The notes under the pieces: model-generated | The model's input: only the letters and a program-made list of their open reading frames with translations | Told to the model about the DNA's origin: nothing | Databases searched by the model: none | DNA from: Eupeodes corollae | Taxonomy: Eukaryota > Arthropoda > Insecta > Diptera > Syrphidae | Assembly (NCBI RefSeq): GCF_945859685.1 | Contig: NC_079149.1 | Coordinates: 58,298,991 to 58,362,990 of the forward strand | Direction: 5' to 3' | DNA: 64,000 bases | Shown: piece by piece, positions 46,415-57,874 of the stretch | Layout of the letters: each line of letters starts with the position of its first letter | Position numbering within the stretch: position 1 is the first letter of the stretch | Made by a program: the position numbers and the translations under genes

Positions 46415-46697
46415 TAAAACTTGGTAAAAATTGACTATCGACTCAAATAGCTTTTCAAAAATTAAAAATATTGGCTTCAAACTTATTTTATTTCACAGAA
46501 AATAGTTTTTTTCGATATCCAGTAATTTTTATATAAAAATCCAACAGTCCGTTTTATCATAAAAAATAAAATCTACAAAAAATAGTACGCAAATTTGGTA
46601 AAAATTGATACGAGTACATCTAGACAAACTTTTAAGCAAAACGAATCGACAGACGGGATGGGAAGTTATCAGTGTGGGTCGCATTCCAGCCTCTTTT

Positions 46698-48439
46698 TTT
46701 TAATACTTAATCTCGATCTTATACAGAGTGCAAGCGTTATATCACTTCAAACATCTAAAAAATTTTTCGAGAATGTTTTATGAAAATTAAATAAAATCCA
46801 GATATTTAGTTTTTTCGATCATATAACACATTTCAAGACTATACAAAGAAATTGTCACAGCACATTTGTCAGTCATTTTTTTTCTGACAAAGTTGTTATA
46901 TTATTATTTGTAGAATTGTCACCTTTCAATTTTTTTGAAATACATGGTTCCCAGAGGCATAACTGTGTATACTAAGCTCATAGAAAAGCAATGCTACAAA
47001 CAAATCGTGTAAAATCATTAATTTCGTTTCAAGAAGTAATCGAAAAAATCGGTAATAAACAATAACACCGGTTTTGTGACAATTAAAAATGTTTAATACT
47101 TTCAAAAAAGTAAAAAGCTTTGTTAATAAATTATCGATTTTTTCTTATTTAATAGATTCAAGTTTTATGTATGTATGTACATTGTACAATGAACATCATG
47201 ATTTCGTCGTTTTGTTATTGCAAAAGATGATTTAACACATAAATAAATTCCAGAGTTTCAAATTTTCCCAGTTTTAACAGAATGTTAATTTATAATTTTT
47301 AACCATTTTCGGACTGTGTATGTTTGTATTATCTGTTCATAGCATACCTGGATTTATTCCTGTTGAATTGTCCCTGTTTACACACTTCAACTACTGCGCT
47401 TCTACCAAATAACATAATTTCACAAGAATTAGAAGTGCTCCTTATAAATGATAGCAAATACATGACACAGGGGGATGGAGACTACACCAAGTGGAAAATT
47501 TCAAGATATTGATATCATTAAGTCTTTGTATTCATTTAAACCCCTAAATAATTTGTATTGGGACAAGAGCGTACCGTAATACATTAAAAGAGGTTGTATC
47601 AAACAAAAATAATGTGCTCAAGAAAAATGGTACGAATATATGTAAGGTTTTGAAATGTCTTAGCTTGGGAACTAAAAGAGACAACTTAAAATATTCAGCA
47701 TTTAAAAACAAGTTTTAAAAAGATATGTTAGGATTGGGTTTCTACTGACGTAAATAGCATGGTTAAAACAATATTTTAACTTTAAAGCTTTCTAAATTTT
47801 GGTTGTGTATGGTATAGTTTTCTGTAGGCGAAAATTGCAAATTTTGTATGACTTTCATCATTTTTAAACGTTTTCAAAGCATATATCATTTTTATTATTA
47901 TTTTTAAAAATGTCAAAAAAGAAGGCTTAAAGGGTAGCAGTTGTGAGCTCTTTAAAATGAAATATCGTATTGCAGGCTAACCTACATTAAAATCAATACA
48001 AAGATGTATCCATTCTCTAAATGCGATATCTCTGATATTTTGGAAACGGGGTTAGTTCAATCGGCACCCTCTTTTATCACCTGTCCTGGCCTAACAGTAT
48101 AAAAACACCCTTGCTAAATGGAAATCCAAATTTTTCCAATGGCCTCTTTTCCCGGCAAAGAAAAAATATCACGGTAGTAGCTACATATGTATTATTTTAC
48201 TATCGACAGATCAAACACATAAATCAGATATCAATATCCCTATTGTTTTGTGGAATAATTATTTCTTCGGTTAAAGTTCATAGTAAATAAACAATAAACA
48301 ATTATTTTAATTTCCATTCTAAATAATAAATACCACAGATATTCAAAAACTTTCCACCATTCATTCATTCATCAGTTTCTAAACAACATTTGCTCTGAAG
48401 TTTTTAGTTTCTTTAGTTAATTTCGGTAATTTCACAATA
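46698..48439. other. Upstream region of IR-2, with a segment repeated at the window end
   Basis: No gene was recognised. The segment 47399-47540 (from CTTCTACCAAATAACATAA onward) recurs with few changes at 63868-64000, including the block GACACAGGGGGATGGAG. The remainder is AT-rich. The proximal part (about 48180-48439) must hold the IR-2 promoter, but no element could be assigned with confidence. Confidence 0.5.
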
Positions 48440-50372
48440 ATGGTGATGGTCTTCAGCTTTTGTATTTCAATATTCCTTCAAGAATTTCTTGTTAAATCTG
48501 AACCTCTTATTTCAGAAGCAGTTAAGTATGCTATTGATAGTTCATTTAATTATGTTGCTAATCAATTAAATGTTGTAATTGAAACTGATTTGGATGAGAG
48601 CAAGGAAATCTTTCTCGATGTAATTGATGATATCATGAAGAAAAACTGGACATTCAGCCTTCAAATTGACGTTAATAATAAGATTGTGCAATCAACAGGT
48701 GACCATAATTTGTGGTTTATTGACTCTTATGAGGCATTTCGGTAAGTGTATAGAATAAAGTGCCACATTTTCTACCGAAGAAATAATGGCTTTTTTTAAG
48801 ACGTCTTCTTCCATGGATTCCCGCCTATCACACGGACTCACAGCTTTATTATTTTTTGGTCCTGAGGAATAAAGTGTTTGAAAAGAGTCATGTCCATGAT
48901 GAGATACAATCAATATTTCATGATTTTCTTCAATTTATGATCGCCAATGTCAATGTTATAACAGAAACCGCTTCGGGAGAAGTTTTGTTTTACACCTTTT
49001 ACCCGTATCAGGAATCCGATTGTCGATCATCAAAGCCTGTTATCACACAAACATTTAGGAATAATGGTAGCATTAAATCAATTACACCATTTTTTCCCCC
49101 AAAAACAGACAACTTTCATCAATGTCCTCTACGAATTAGAACCGGTAACGATGTCGTTCTAAACATGGGAAACTTCAGTATAAACAACCAACTAGTAAAC
49201 TACGAGATGTCGTTTCTAGAAGCTTACATGTTCACTGAGATTAGTGAAAGAATGAATTTAACTTTGGAAATATATACCACCGATCATTCAAAGCCGTTCA
49301 AACTTAGCAACAATGGAACTATTCTTCGTCATGTACCCCAACAGCCGGTAAGTAATGAGTTCAAAAAATCCCTTTCAACTAACTATCTTTTCTTTCTTGG
49401 TTTGTGTAATAGCTTGTTTATGGTGAACTCGATGTAGCATTTGGATTCTACGCCAATACCGCTAAGTTGATTCGTTTTGTATCGAACAGCGTTCCGTACT
49501 ATTTGACAAATGTGGTAATAACACTCTATCCACATAGTGATACCTTGCTCTCGAACGCTTGGGTTTTAGTTCCCTTTACCTCGGTCACATGGATTTGTAT
49601 CTTTGGTTCTTTTGCACTGATAAGTGGATGTGCTATTCTGATAAAAAGAAATACAAAATTTTGCAGAATTTTCAACCTCGAAAATGATCATCCAGCCAGT
49701 CTTGAAATACTATCGATCGCTATTGGAGTATCAGTTGGACACTTGCCAAGAAAAACTAATCTTCGATTTTGTTTTGTAGTCCTGAGTTTGAGCACTTTGG
49801 TTCTGAGATCAGCTTATCAGGGCAAACTTTTTGATGCTTATCGAGGACGAGCAATGGCGGATTTACCACACACCATTCAAGAGCTTTTTGCTGAAAACTA
49901 CACAATTTACGCCCACAGTCACTATCAAACAATTGTTAATTATGTAAATGAAATTGAATATCTAAATTTACAAGATTTGGGAATTCGTTCCAGAGCTTTC
50001 AGTTTTCTAGAACTTGAAGAGAGGATTGCCCTGGTAACGTCATTTGTCTATATTTATACATTTTACACACTTGAAGAACGCCAGAAATTAGTTTCGGCTG
50101 CTATTTTGCAAGAACAGATTTGTTTATATTTTCAACAACACTCAGTTATTCGACCAAATATCAATGACATTGTAATGAAATTGGAAGAATCTGGTATATT
50201 GCATAATTGGAGAAAGAATTTTGAAAGTATAAACGCTTACAGGCTTCAAGCAGGAGATTCTAGGACTGCAGAACCTTTAGTATTGGAACGATTAACATTT
50301 ACGTTTTATTTAGCTGGCGCGCTTATTGCAATTTCTTGCTTAGTTTTTCTTTTCGAATTAATGTTTGAATAA
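48440..50372 (+). CDS. IR-2: divergent ionotropic receptor, three exons
   Basis: Exons 48440-48741, 48801-49347 and 49413-50372 join to 1809 nt (602 aa), all introns GT-AG and at the same positions as in IR-1. ATG 48440 begins a hydrophobic leader (MVMVFSFCISIFLQEFLV). Exon 2 encodes the S1 lobe (CPLRIRTGNDVVLNMG, NYEMSFLEAYMFTEISERMN). Exon 3 encodes LVYGELDVAFG, helix M1 after PFTSVTW, and M3 with LRSAYQGKLFDAYRG. S2 follows with LFAENYTIYAH and CLYFQQHSVIRPNINDI, then EESGILHNW and a last membrane helix near the C-terminus. Role as for IR-1: probable ligand-gated cation channel subunit of chemosensory cells. It lacks visible disabling changes. Confidence 0.9.
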
Positions 50373-50526
50373 GAAAAAAAGTGTGATGGTCAACGCTCTT
50401 ATGATTTTTAAATTAACATTATACAGAGATATAAAAAAATTGTTGAATTTTGTTATTAATTTTTGAGTAAGTATTTTTTGGTAAACTTCAGAATTACGAA
50501 TATGTTATTGTTTTTTACTGAATGTT

Positions 50527-51154
50527 TTTCAAAGTAAGTTTAAAATTGAAAAATTCTTGGTTGTAAGATTATATTAATACAATCCGGCTAAAGGGCTAGC
50601 TATAGCCACCATTGGTGTTCATTATTGGAACAAATCTTTTGCCATTTTCTTATAGCGATTGTCGGAAATTTTTGCCATTTAAAACAATTCCTGGTTAAAC
50701 TCCACAGGAAAATAATATCTGAAAAAAATCCGCCAATTATGTTTCGAAGATTTCAGAAAATTGGCTTAGTCAGACAGAGAAGGAGAATGAAATATTAAAA
50801 CGATGCGCTATTCATTCTCACCTAGCAATCAAATTCGCTTTGCATTTCTTTTCTTCCCTATTGAATTGTGCGATAGGAAATAATTCAGATATTAAATGAT
50901 AAAAATTATTCAATTGTCAGATTTTTGACAGCAAAACAAAGAAGTATGAGAAATTTAGTTTATATTTCTGTTTTAGTTAGAGTTAACCAGGAATTGTTTT
51001 AAATGGCAAAAATTTCCGACAATCGCTATAAGAAAATGGCAAAAGATTTGTTCCAATAATGAACACCAATGGTGGCTATAGCTAGCCCTTTAGCCGGATT
51101 GTATTAATATAATCTTACAACCAAGAATTTGTCAATTTTAAACTTACTTTGAAA
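50527..51154. mobile_element. Element with about 170-bp near-perfect terminal inverted repeats
   Basis: The left arm (about 50527-50697) contains CAATCCGGCTAAAGGGCTAG and CCATTTAAAACAATTCCTGG; the right arm (about 50983-51154) carries the same sequence inverted with very few differences. The spacer is about 285 bp and has no open frame of note. It resembles a long-TIR MITE or small foldback element. No autonomous partner is visible and the target-site duplication is not clear. It lies about 155 bp downstream of the IR-2 stop codon, so it may overlap the 3' untranslated region. Confidence 0.8.
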
Positions 51155-51480
51155 TCTCTCAAATCTTAGAAATATAAACTGGCCAATTGAAAAACAAATC
51201 AATGGAACGATTGGTTTTATTTTTGATGAAATAGAATCAAGAAAATAAATTTCCATCAGGTAATTAGAAAAATGAACTTTTAGGAAATTGCAATTAAATT
51301 TCTTTTCTTTAAACAAAGTAGTAAGTATTTCCAATCAAAAGGCAACACAACTAAATAAATAATAGAAATGGTTCCTTATTGATTTCACTGATAATTATAA
51401 CTGGTAACTAATAATCGTTTGTACAAAAATTACAACGAGGGTTAGGTTTCTTTGCTTGCACAAATTGTTTTTATTAATTG
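51155..51480. other. Spacer without supported features
   Basis: AT-rich sequence between the inverted-repeat element and a LINE relic; nothing recognisable. Confidence 0.4.
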
Positions 51481-51950
51481 AACATCTCAGTATTCTTGGT
51501 ACGTGTACCACCAACCACTTCTTGTTTAACGATGACATACATATGCGATAATACCAAAAATGCAGCAAAATATTTGGATTTTCTAAGACGATGCAAGAAG
51601 TTTTTCCCCCTTTTGATCTGGCTGTTATCTACATGACTTTTATACGTCCAAATCTTGAGTATAACTCTCATATCTGGGCTGGTGCTCCTATAACTCATTT
51701 AAGCCCCTTGGACAGTATTGAACGTAAAGCATTTAGATTGATTAGTGATTATACCATCATAGGATCATTTACGTCGCTCGAACACTGTCGTAAAGTTTTT
51801 TGTCGCACCTTCTTTTGCCGTTATTTTTACGATTCATGCTCTAGAGAAATAGTCAGCTGTATTCCTCCTCTTAAACAGTCCAACCGTAATACTCGCGCTT
51901 TTAGGAATGCTCATCAATATTACCTTACGCTCTGTTGAGAGTTGTAAGTC
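51481..51950 (+). pseudogene. Jockey-group LINE relic F, C-terminal fragment
   Basis: The translation HLSILGTCTTNHFLFNDD, then AAKYLDFLRRCKKFF and, after a one-base frameshift, IRPNLEYNSHIWAGAPITH and GSFTSLEHCRKVFCRTFFC, parallels the C-terminal end of the antisense relic at 22503-23512. It is 5' truncated past the RT catalytic box and ends at TGA near 51938. It is not functional. Confidence 0.75.
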
Positions 51951-52898
51951 ACTAGCCTTGGTTCTCTACGGACTGTTGTAATTTAATTTATTGTAAGGAT
52001 TTTTTAATAAGAATTTTTGAATTGTCTACTATTCAAGCAGCTGTCACTTTCGAAGATGTCATCTTTTGACATTTAATAAGTTAAAACTACATTCTTACTA
52101 AAATCGAAAAGGTAAACATTTCAAAACAACTTTGAAATTATTTAATTCATCATGCCAATGGTAAAAATTTCGTTATCGTAATTCCCAAAACTGAACCACT
52201 TTTGAAAGCACCTTCTCGATAAATAAACAACCATTCATTTCGCTTCAAAAATACTTTTTTGTATATAAAAATGAAACCACAAGATAAAAAAAGTCGAACA
52301 GCCATACTGTTAAAGTTCTTAACATTAAAAGTTATCGAAAAAATAATTTACATTGAACACAAGTTAGAAAGGAAGTTCAACTTTAATATAATCTTCATTT
52401 TGAGTTCTTCCAAAATTTTCTTTGCTTAGAAGTTTGTTTTTTCAAAGATGTTCTGTACTTTTCATTTATTGTCTCCTTCAAAAAAAGGGCTCCATATTTT
52501 ACTTCATATTTTTCACTATTGAGAACACATTTAAATCAACGATTATTAAACTGGTTTCTAACAGCTGCTTAGAAATATGACAACACAAAAAGGTCGGTAT
52601 TTCTTTCCAAATGAAAATAAAGTCCTAACAATGCGTGTCCAGGGTACACTTCTAGTTAATTACAGTAAACAGCAGTGAGCAATAATTATAACCTATGTTG
52701 AAGTTGTTTTTGAAAAAAAATCCATTTAATGATATAAAATAATAGGTAACGTTGACGTTTATCGAATTTTGAAAATTGATTGAAAGTGATATCTAACTAA
52801 ATAAAGACACTAACAATTAATAAATGATATTTAAAAGGATTTCTATAAATAATTGCTTTACGATTAAATTATTTTTTTAATAGTGTTTCTTGTTGAAC
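51951..52898 (+). promoter_or_regulatory. Upstream region of IR-3, shared with IR-4
   Basis: From about 52035 to the start codon the sequence is alignable in blocks with 57070-57874 upstream of IR-4. The best conserved blocks are ACAGTAAACAGCAGTGAGC (52662-52680 and 57651-57669, 237 and 224 bp before the respective ATG) and ATTTAATGATATAAAATAAT (52724-52743 and 57729-57748). They may be control elements or simply remains of the duplication; two copies cannot tell these apart. Confidence 0.45.
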
Positions 52899-54835
52899 AT
52901 GGTGGTTTTAACCTCCATAATTGTTAGTCTTGTTGTCCTACAAGGATTTGTTGCACATACCAAAACTATTCTACCTGAAGCAATAACCTATGCAGTTGCC
53001 AATTCCTTCAACAACACTGCTAATTTGGTTCATGTGGTCATTGAAACTAGTCATGATAATAACACCTTAGATTTCCTGGATGCACTTGACAATCTTCTGG
53101 GGTTTAATGTTTGGTCCTTCCGATTACAAATTGATATTAACAACAAAAATTGCAGGCCTGCAAGTGACCACAATCTTTGGTTTATCGATTCCTACAAAGC
53201 TTTTCGGTAAGTATTTGTTTTTATATGGCTTGGAGAATAATGTTATCAAAACATTTTGTTTCAAGGCGGCTTTTTCCACTCATCGAGAATTACTTCAGAG
53301 ACTCGCAGCTTTTCTTTCTCATTGTTTTGAAATGCTCGAAATCTATTCAAGGACAATTAATTGTGATGGAGAAAATCTTTTCAGATTTTCTAAGACTGAT
53401 GATAGCGAACGTAAACCTTTTGATTGAAACAGCTTCAGGGGAAGTTTCGTTTTACACCTTCTATCCATTTCAAGAATACGCATGTCGATCAGCAAAACCA
53501 TTTAAAATGTACACTTCATACCAAAATAGTTTACGGAATAGCAATATTTTACTATTTCCAACCAAAGCCAATAATCTGTATGAATGTTCCCTTCGATTGA
53601 AAACCAGAAACCGTATTATGCTGAATTCGGGAAAGTATGAAGTCTTTGGTTTGGAAGCTATGATCGCACATGAGTTGGCGTCTAGAATGAATTTTTCTTA
53701 TGAAATTATCAGACGTTTCGATAAAGGACATTTTTTACCGAATGAGAATTCTAGTGAACCCCATTACGCGGTAAGAAGAATTTTGTTTAATTTGAATTAT
53801 TTTGTATTTTTAAATTACAAATATTTTCAGCTGAAAAACGGAGAAATTGATTTGGTTTTCGGTATATACACGAATAACGTCGTTATTAACCATTTTCTTT
53901 CAAAAAGCGTGATGTATTTAATGTCTCACACCGTGATTGCTTTTCGAAATCAACCTGAGCCTTTCAATAGCTATGATTGGCTTCTATTTCCGTTTGATTT
54001 TAGGACTTGGCTCTTCACATTATTGTCCTTGGTTGTTATCAGTGGTGGCATATTTTGTGTTAAGAAAAATCAACTTCTCCTGAATGTGATGCAGCTTGAG
54101 TATGTGGGACTTCTGGAAATATTGTCACTATCTATTGGATCAACTGTTGAACACTTGCCAAGGAAAAGTTGCCTACGGTTTGTTTTCATTGTATTCAGCT
54201 TTGGAACTTTGATACTGCGGACGGCCTATTTGGGTAAACTTTTTGACGCATATCGAGGAATGACGATGGAAAAACAAGATCGCGATTTTAACCAATTATT
54301 AGCTGAAAACTACACAATTTTTTCGCATTCCTACTATGCAGCATTTATAAGTGAGCTAAAGACGAAAAGAGGAAATACTCGTTATGTAACGCTAGGTGCT
54401 CTAGAGAACTTGAGAACACACAGCAAAACTGTTAGGAAATATGCAATTTTTACAACGTTTTTAGAATTTTACAGTGCCTTTTTTCAAGAGAATCATAATG
54501 ATTGGATTTTTAAGATTGTTTTTGCAGAACAAATTAGCATGTACTTCCCACAACATTCAATTCTAGTGCCAAGAATAAATGAAATTATTGAAAGATTGGA
54601 AGAATCAGGAATTTCACATCAAATAAGGAAAAATTATGACATCATACATTATTATGGCTCTGCTGGAGGAAAATATGGAGGCAAATCTTCAACCAGTCAC
54701 GATATGGCGTTAAATTTTGAACGTTTTTCTTTTACATTTTACTTGTTTATTGCAATGGATGCATTTGCATGTTTTGTGTTCATTATAGAAGTTCTTTTGA
54801 AAAGTGATTTTTTTAAAATAACTAAACTAAGCTAA
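52899..54835 (+). CDS. IR-3: divergent ionotropic receptor, three exons
   Basis: Exons 52899-53206, 53266-53770 and 53831-54835 join to 1818 nt (605 aa). I chose ATG 52899 (MVVLTSIIVSLVVLQGFVA, a signal peptide). The upstream codon at 52890 is TTG. Exon 2 begins RRLFPLIENYFRDSQLFF and includes the S1 start CSLRLKTRNRIMLNSG. Exon 3 has LKNGEIDLVFG, helix M1 after PFDFRTW, and M3 with LRTAYLGKLFDAYRG. S2 has LLAENYTIFSH and SMYFPQHSILVPRINEI, followed by EESGISHQI and a C-terminal membrane helix. Intron 2 is only 60 nt and has no stop in frame, so a retained form would add 20 residues. It is the close paralogue of the damaged IR-4 downstream. Confidence 0.9.
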
Positions 54836-55334
54836 ACTATGAAATCATCTTTTTGTTCCAAAATTCAAAATATTAATTCTTGTACGTATCATTACAAAAT
54901 TAATTTTTCGTCGCAACTTTTTGTTCTTACAAAAATGTAAGGTATTAATTCTTTCAATTTTAGAAATAGTTAAAAAACAATTCACACAATTAATGAATAA
55001 TAATTGGCATAAATCCTTTCGTATTGTTGTTGTATTTTGAGTTTTTTTAATACATACTTTGGCATAGGTAGTTCCAAAGACTTACCGAGCTTACGCGAAA
55101 TTGTCGCAGCATGCCGTTAAGAATGAACATCGAGGATAAATTGATGGGAGAGATCTATCTGAGCAATTCTTATTTTGTCAAAACAATGTTACTGTTGATG
55201 TTTCAACATGGAGAGCAAGATCGAAAATCAAAAGCTTAATTAATTTTTGCAAAGACACATTCAAGAATCGAAATCGAGATGGTCTGCCGTATTTTCTTAA
55301 TGGTTCGTTGAAGGCATACTTCATGCTATGGGCG
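54836..55334. other. Region downstream of IR-3
   Basis: Contains the 3' untranslated region of IR-3; no clear end signal was assigned. The part from about 55050 has short LINE-like peptides in several frames, but nothing firm. Confidence 0.35.
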
Positions 55335-55984
55335 TTTTCAACTTATTCAAGTGTTTGATTTCCAATGTTATAGTTGTAGTCAAACGAAAATTGGTGGCGA
55401 ATAAATGAAAGTGATTGACATTTGGGAATGTTAAGATTTAATTGATTCTTACACCAGTCAGATAGTCTTTTGATTTCATTTTGCAAAAGATCCCAATCGC
55501 TTGTAATTTGTATTTGTCTAAAAAATTTCAGATAATCTGCAAACAAGAGACAAGAGTCTTGAAGTAAATTGAGCAAGTCATTGATGAAAACGAGGAATAA
55601 GATCGGACCTAAATGGCTCTCCTGGGGAACTTCTGATGAAACAATTATAATATTTGAACGATTTGAATCAATATTTACTCACTGACAACAATTAGTTAAA
55701 TAAGTTTTTTACCAGTTAAGCATATTAGAATGAAACACGATTTGTATAAGTTTTTTCAAAATAATATGGTGAAGCATCCTGTCAAAGGCCTTAGCGAAAT
55801 CTGTTAATAAAACACTTGGTGACCCTTCTCCATTTTATTTACTTTAGAATTCGTACAAATAGCTAATTTCAAAGATGTGGATCTACCAGATACGAAACCG
55901 TGTCGAAAAGGAGAAATAATTTCTTTGCGTAAAAATTTTAGTTTTTCGCAAACTATCTTTTCAAATAACTTCGGTATTAAACTA
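55335..55984 (-). pseudogene. Non-LTR retrotransposon RT relic
   Basis: From 55984 downward the minus strand encodes IPKLFEKIVCEKLKFLRKE, then HGFVSGRSTSLKLAICT, SSEVPQESHLGPILFLVFIND and CLLFADYLKFFRQIQ, which are the RT blocks of a Jockey/CR1-type LINE. The catalytic FADD reads FADY, so the second Asp is lost, and PQGS reads PQES. In-frame stops are present between blocks. It resembles the LINE at 60323-62817 (VPQGSHLGPLLFIIFIND, CLLFADDLKIF) and is probably an older copy of that family. Confidence 0.75.
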
Positions 55985-56626
55985 GAAAAAAAAAACGTTA
56001 CTTAAAGTTGGTAAAAAAAGTTTATTTTACAAAAAACAAAAACCTAAACAAAATTAATAAAAGTTGGTAAAAACAGATTTTCGACTTAATTATCTTTTCA
56101 AAAAATAAAAATATTTGCTTCAAACTAATTTTATCTTATAAGAAATATTGTTTTAATCATTCAGTAAAATTTTGAGAAAAATCGAATTGACAGTTAAAAA
56201 AAAATTAATAAAAGTTAGTAAAATTTAAGACATTGGCATCAAATTAATTTTTTTAAAAAATATTATTTTCAACATTCAGTTTTTGTTTTAAATCTAACAG
56301 TCAGTTTTTCCATTAAAAAATAAAATCTACAAAAAATAGTGCACAAAATAAATAAAAATGTATGTTCTGCTCTCGATATCTCGTGAATTATAGAAAACAT
56401 TGGCTTCGAAATAATTGTGTTCATTCAATTTGTATTTGTTTATATAAGAAATAAAAACTTCGAAGAAATGCTAATAAAATTGCTAAAAAGTGTTTAACGA
56501 CTAAAAATCTCGTTAACAAAAATAGATATTGAAATCAAACTATTTCACCATATACAAAATATTGTTTGTTATTTATTTTAAGAATAATTTAACTGATAAC
56601 TTTTTTAACACATCCCAGGCTCATTT
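55985..56626 (-). mobile_element. Foldback-like element FB-8, right-arm fragment
   Basis: Arm subrepeats in right-arm orientation (AAAACCTAAACAAAATTAATAA and related cores at about 175-bp spacing) run to a degraded terminus near 56612 (CATCCCAGGCTCATTTTTC, compare CATCTTAGCCTCTTTTTTT). The last part of the terminus, with the GGGAAGTTATCAGTG block, is deleted. No left arm is visible, since the fragment begins at the LINE relic. Confidence 0.5.
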
Positions 56627-57865
56627 TTCAGTCTAAGTCTTTGAATATAAGCTACAGATTTCCTCCGACCCACGGTAAGGGATCTAAAGCTTCAAATAAA
56701 AATATTTTAAAGCAAAATACAAACTGTTTTTATTTTTATTTTCGCGAACTAAGAGTAAAAAATTGAGGACCAAGTATTGAAGCATAAGACACACCAGAAG
56801 TATTAGGCACAAAATTGGAAAACTTACCTGTCATAGTATAATTAGTATAATTTAATTTTTTAAAGATAAATGACATTCAAAGTTTTTAAGGTAAAATTAT
56901 TTCGTACGAGGCAGTACTGTGTTTTATTTATTTATTATTTTTTATAAAAAAAAAAAACCTATTGTTAAAAACTCGTCGTACATAATTTGGCTCCATACCG
57001 CAATTTCACTAGTGTCGAACGCCATTGTAAGGATAAGAGGTTTCACTTTAAATAGTCTATTATTTGAGCACTGTAGAAGATGTCATCTTTTGACACTTGA
57101 CTAAACTATCACTAAAATTTTAACAATACATGTTTCAGAAAATTGTTAAATTTATCACGACAATGGTAAACATTTCGTTGTTTCAATTGCAAAAATTAAA
57201 GCTCTTTTGGGTGAACAAATTTTTTGCCAGCGTTTATGATACTGGTGACCTTCAAAAATACTGTTTTTTTAATATCAAAAACACAATCATAAAATAAACA
57301 ATGTCAAAAACACACATTTTTCAATGTTATAAGTGAAAAGGTAATGAAAGGTAATTTTAAACTCGATTTTAAGTTCCCTATAATTTAATCTTATATACAC
57401 TCCCGACCACTAGGATGAGGCCATACATTTTGGAACCTGGTGGTTGGTAGTCTATGTAAGCTTGACTTGTCAAGATGTTCTGTACTGTAATTTTCTTGTT
57501 TCTCTTGGGATTTATATTTTATTTAATCTTTTGCAGCTATGAGAACACATTTGAATTCACCATTATCAAACTCGTGTCTAACATTAACTATGACATTTAA
57601 TAAGTCTGTAATTCTTTCCAAATGATAATAAATCCACTCACTAGTCTGTTACAGTAAACAGCAGTGAGCTGGTAACAACAATTACATAACTTCTTCGTGT
57701 CGGAAGTTGTTTTTGAAAACAAAAATCGATTTAATGATATAAAATAATTAGTGTCGTTTATTGAATGCTGAAACTTACTTCAAACTGACATAAAACTAAA
57801 GTGACAACAATAAATATTTTAATAGTATTCAAAAGGATTTCTATATGTCAGTACTATCCATTTGA
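56627..57865 (+). promoter_or_regulatory. Upstream region of IR-4, duplicated from IR-3 upstream DNA
   Basis: Homology with IR-3 upstream sequence starts at about 57070 (GATGTCATCTTTTGACACTT against GATGTCATCTTTTGACATTT at about 52055) and continues, with gaps, to the start codon. The section 56627-57070 shows no recognisable feature. Confidence 0.45.
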
Positions 57866-57874
57866 ATGTTGAAC

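Larger units (their letters stand above)
41547..46697. mobile_element. Foldback-like element FB-7, palindromic, carrying an RTE insertion
   Basis: The left terminus (GGGATGCGACCCACACTGAT at about 41559) and right terminus (GGGAAGTTATCAGTGTGGG at about 46660) are inverted copies of the family end. The arms consist of subrepeats of about 175 bp, and they meet in a near-perfect palindrome centred at about 42694. The right arm is interrupted by a 3.3-kb RTE LINE (43112-46414) flanked by the 9-bp repeat TAAAACTTG. Without that insertion the element would be about 1.84 kb, with a left arm of about 1.15 kb and a right arm of about 0.69 kb. No transposase was found in any copy in this window. Confidence 0.72.

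Noticed and set aside
52890..52898. Upstream start for IR-3 at 52890
   Set aside because: That codon is TTG; ATG 52899 lies in the matching position to ATG 57875 of IR-4 and begins a good signal peptide.
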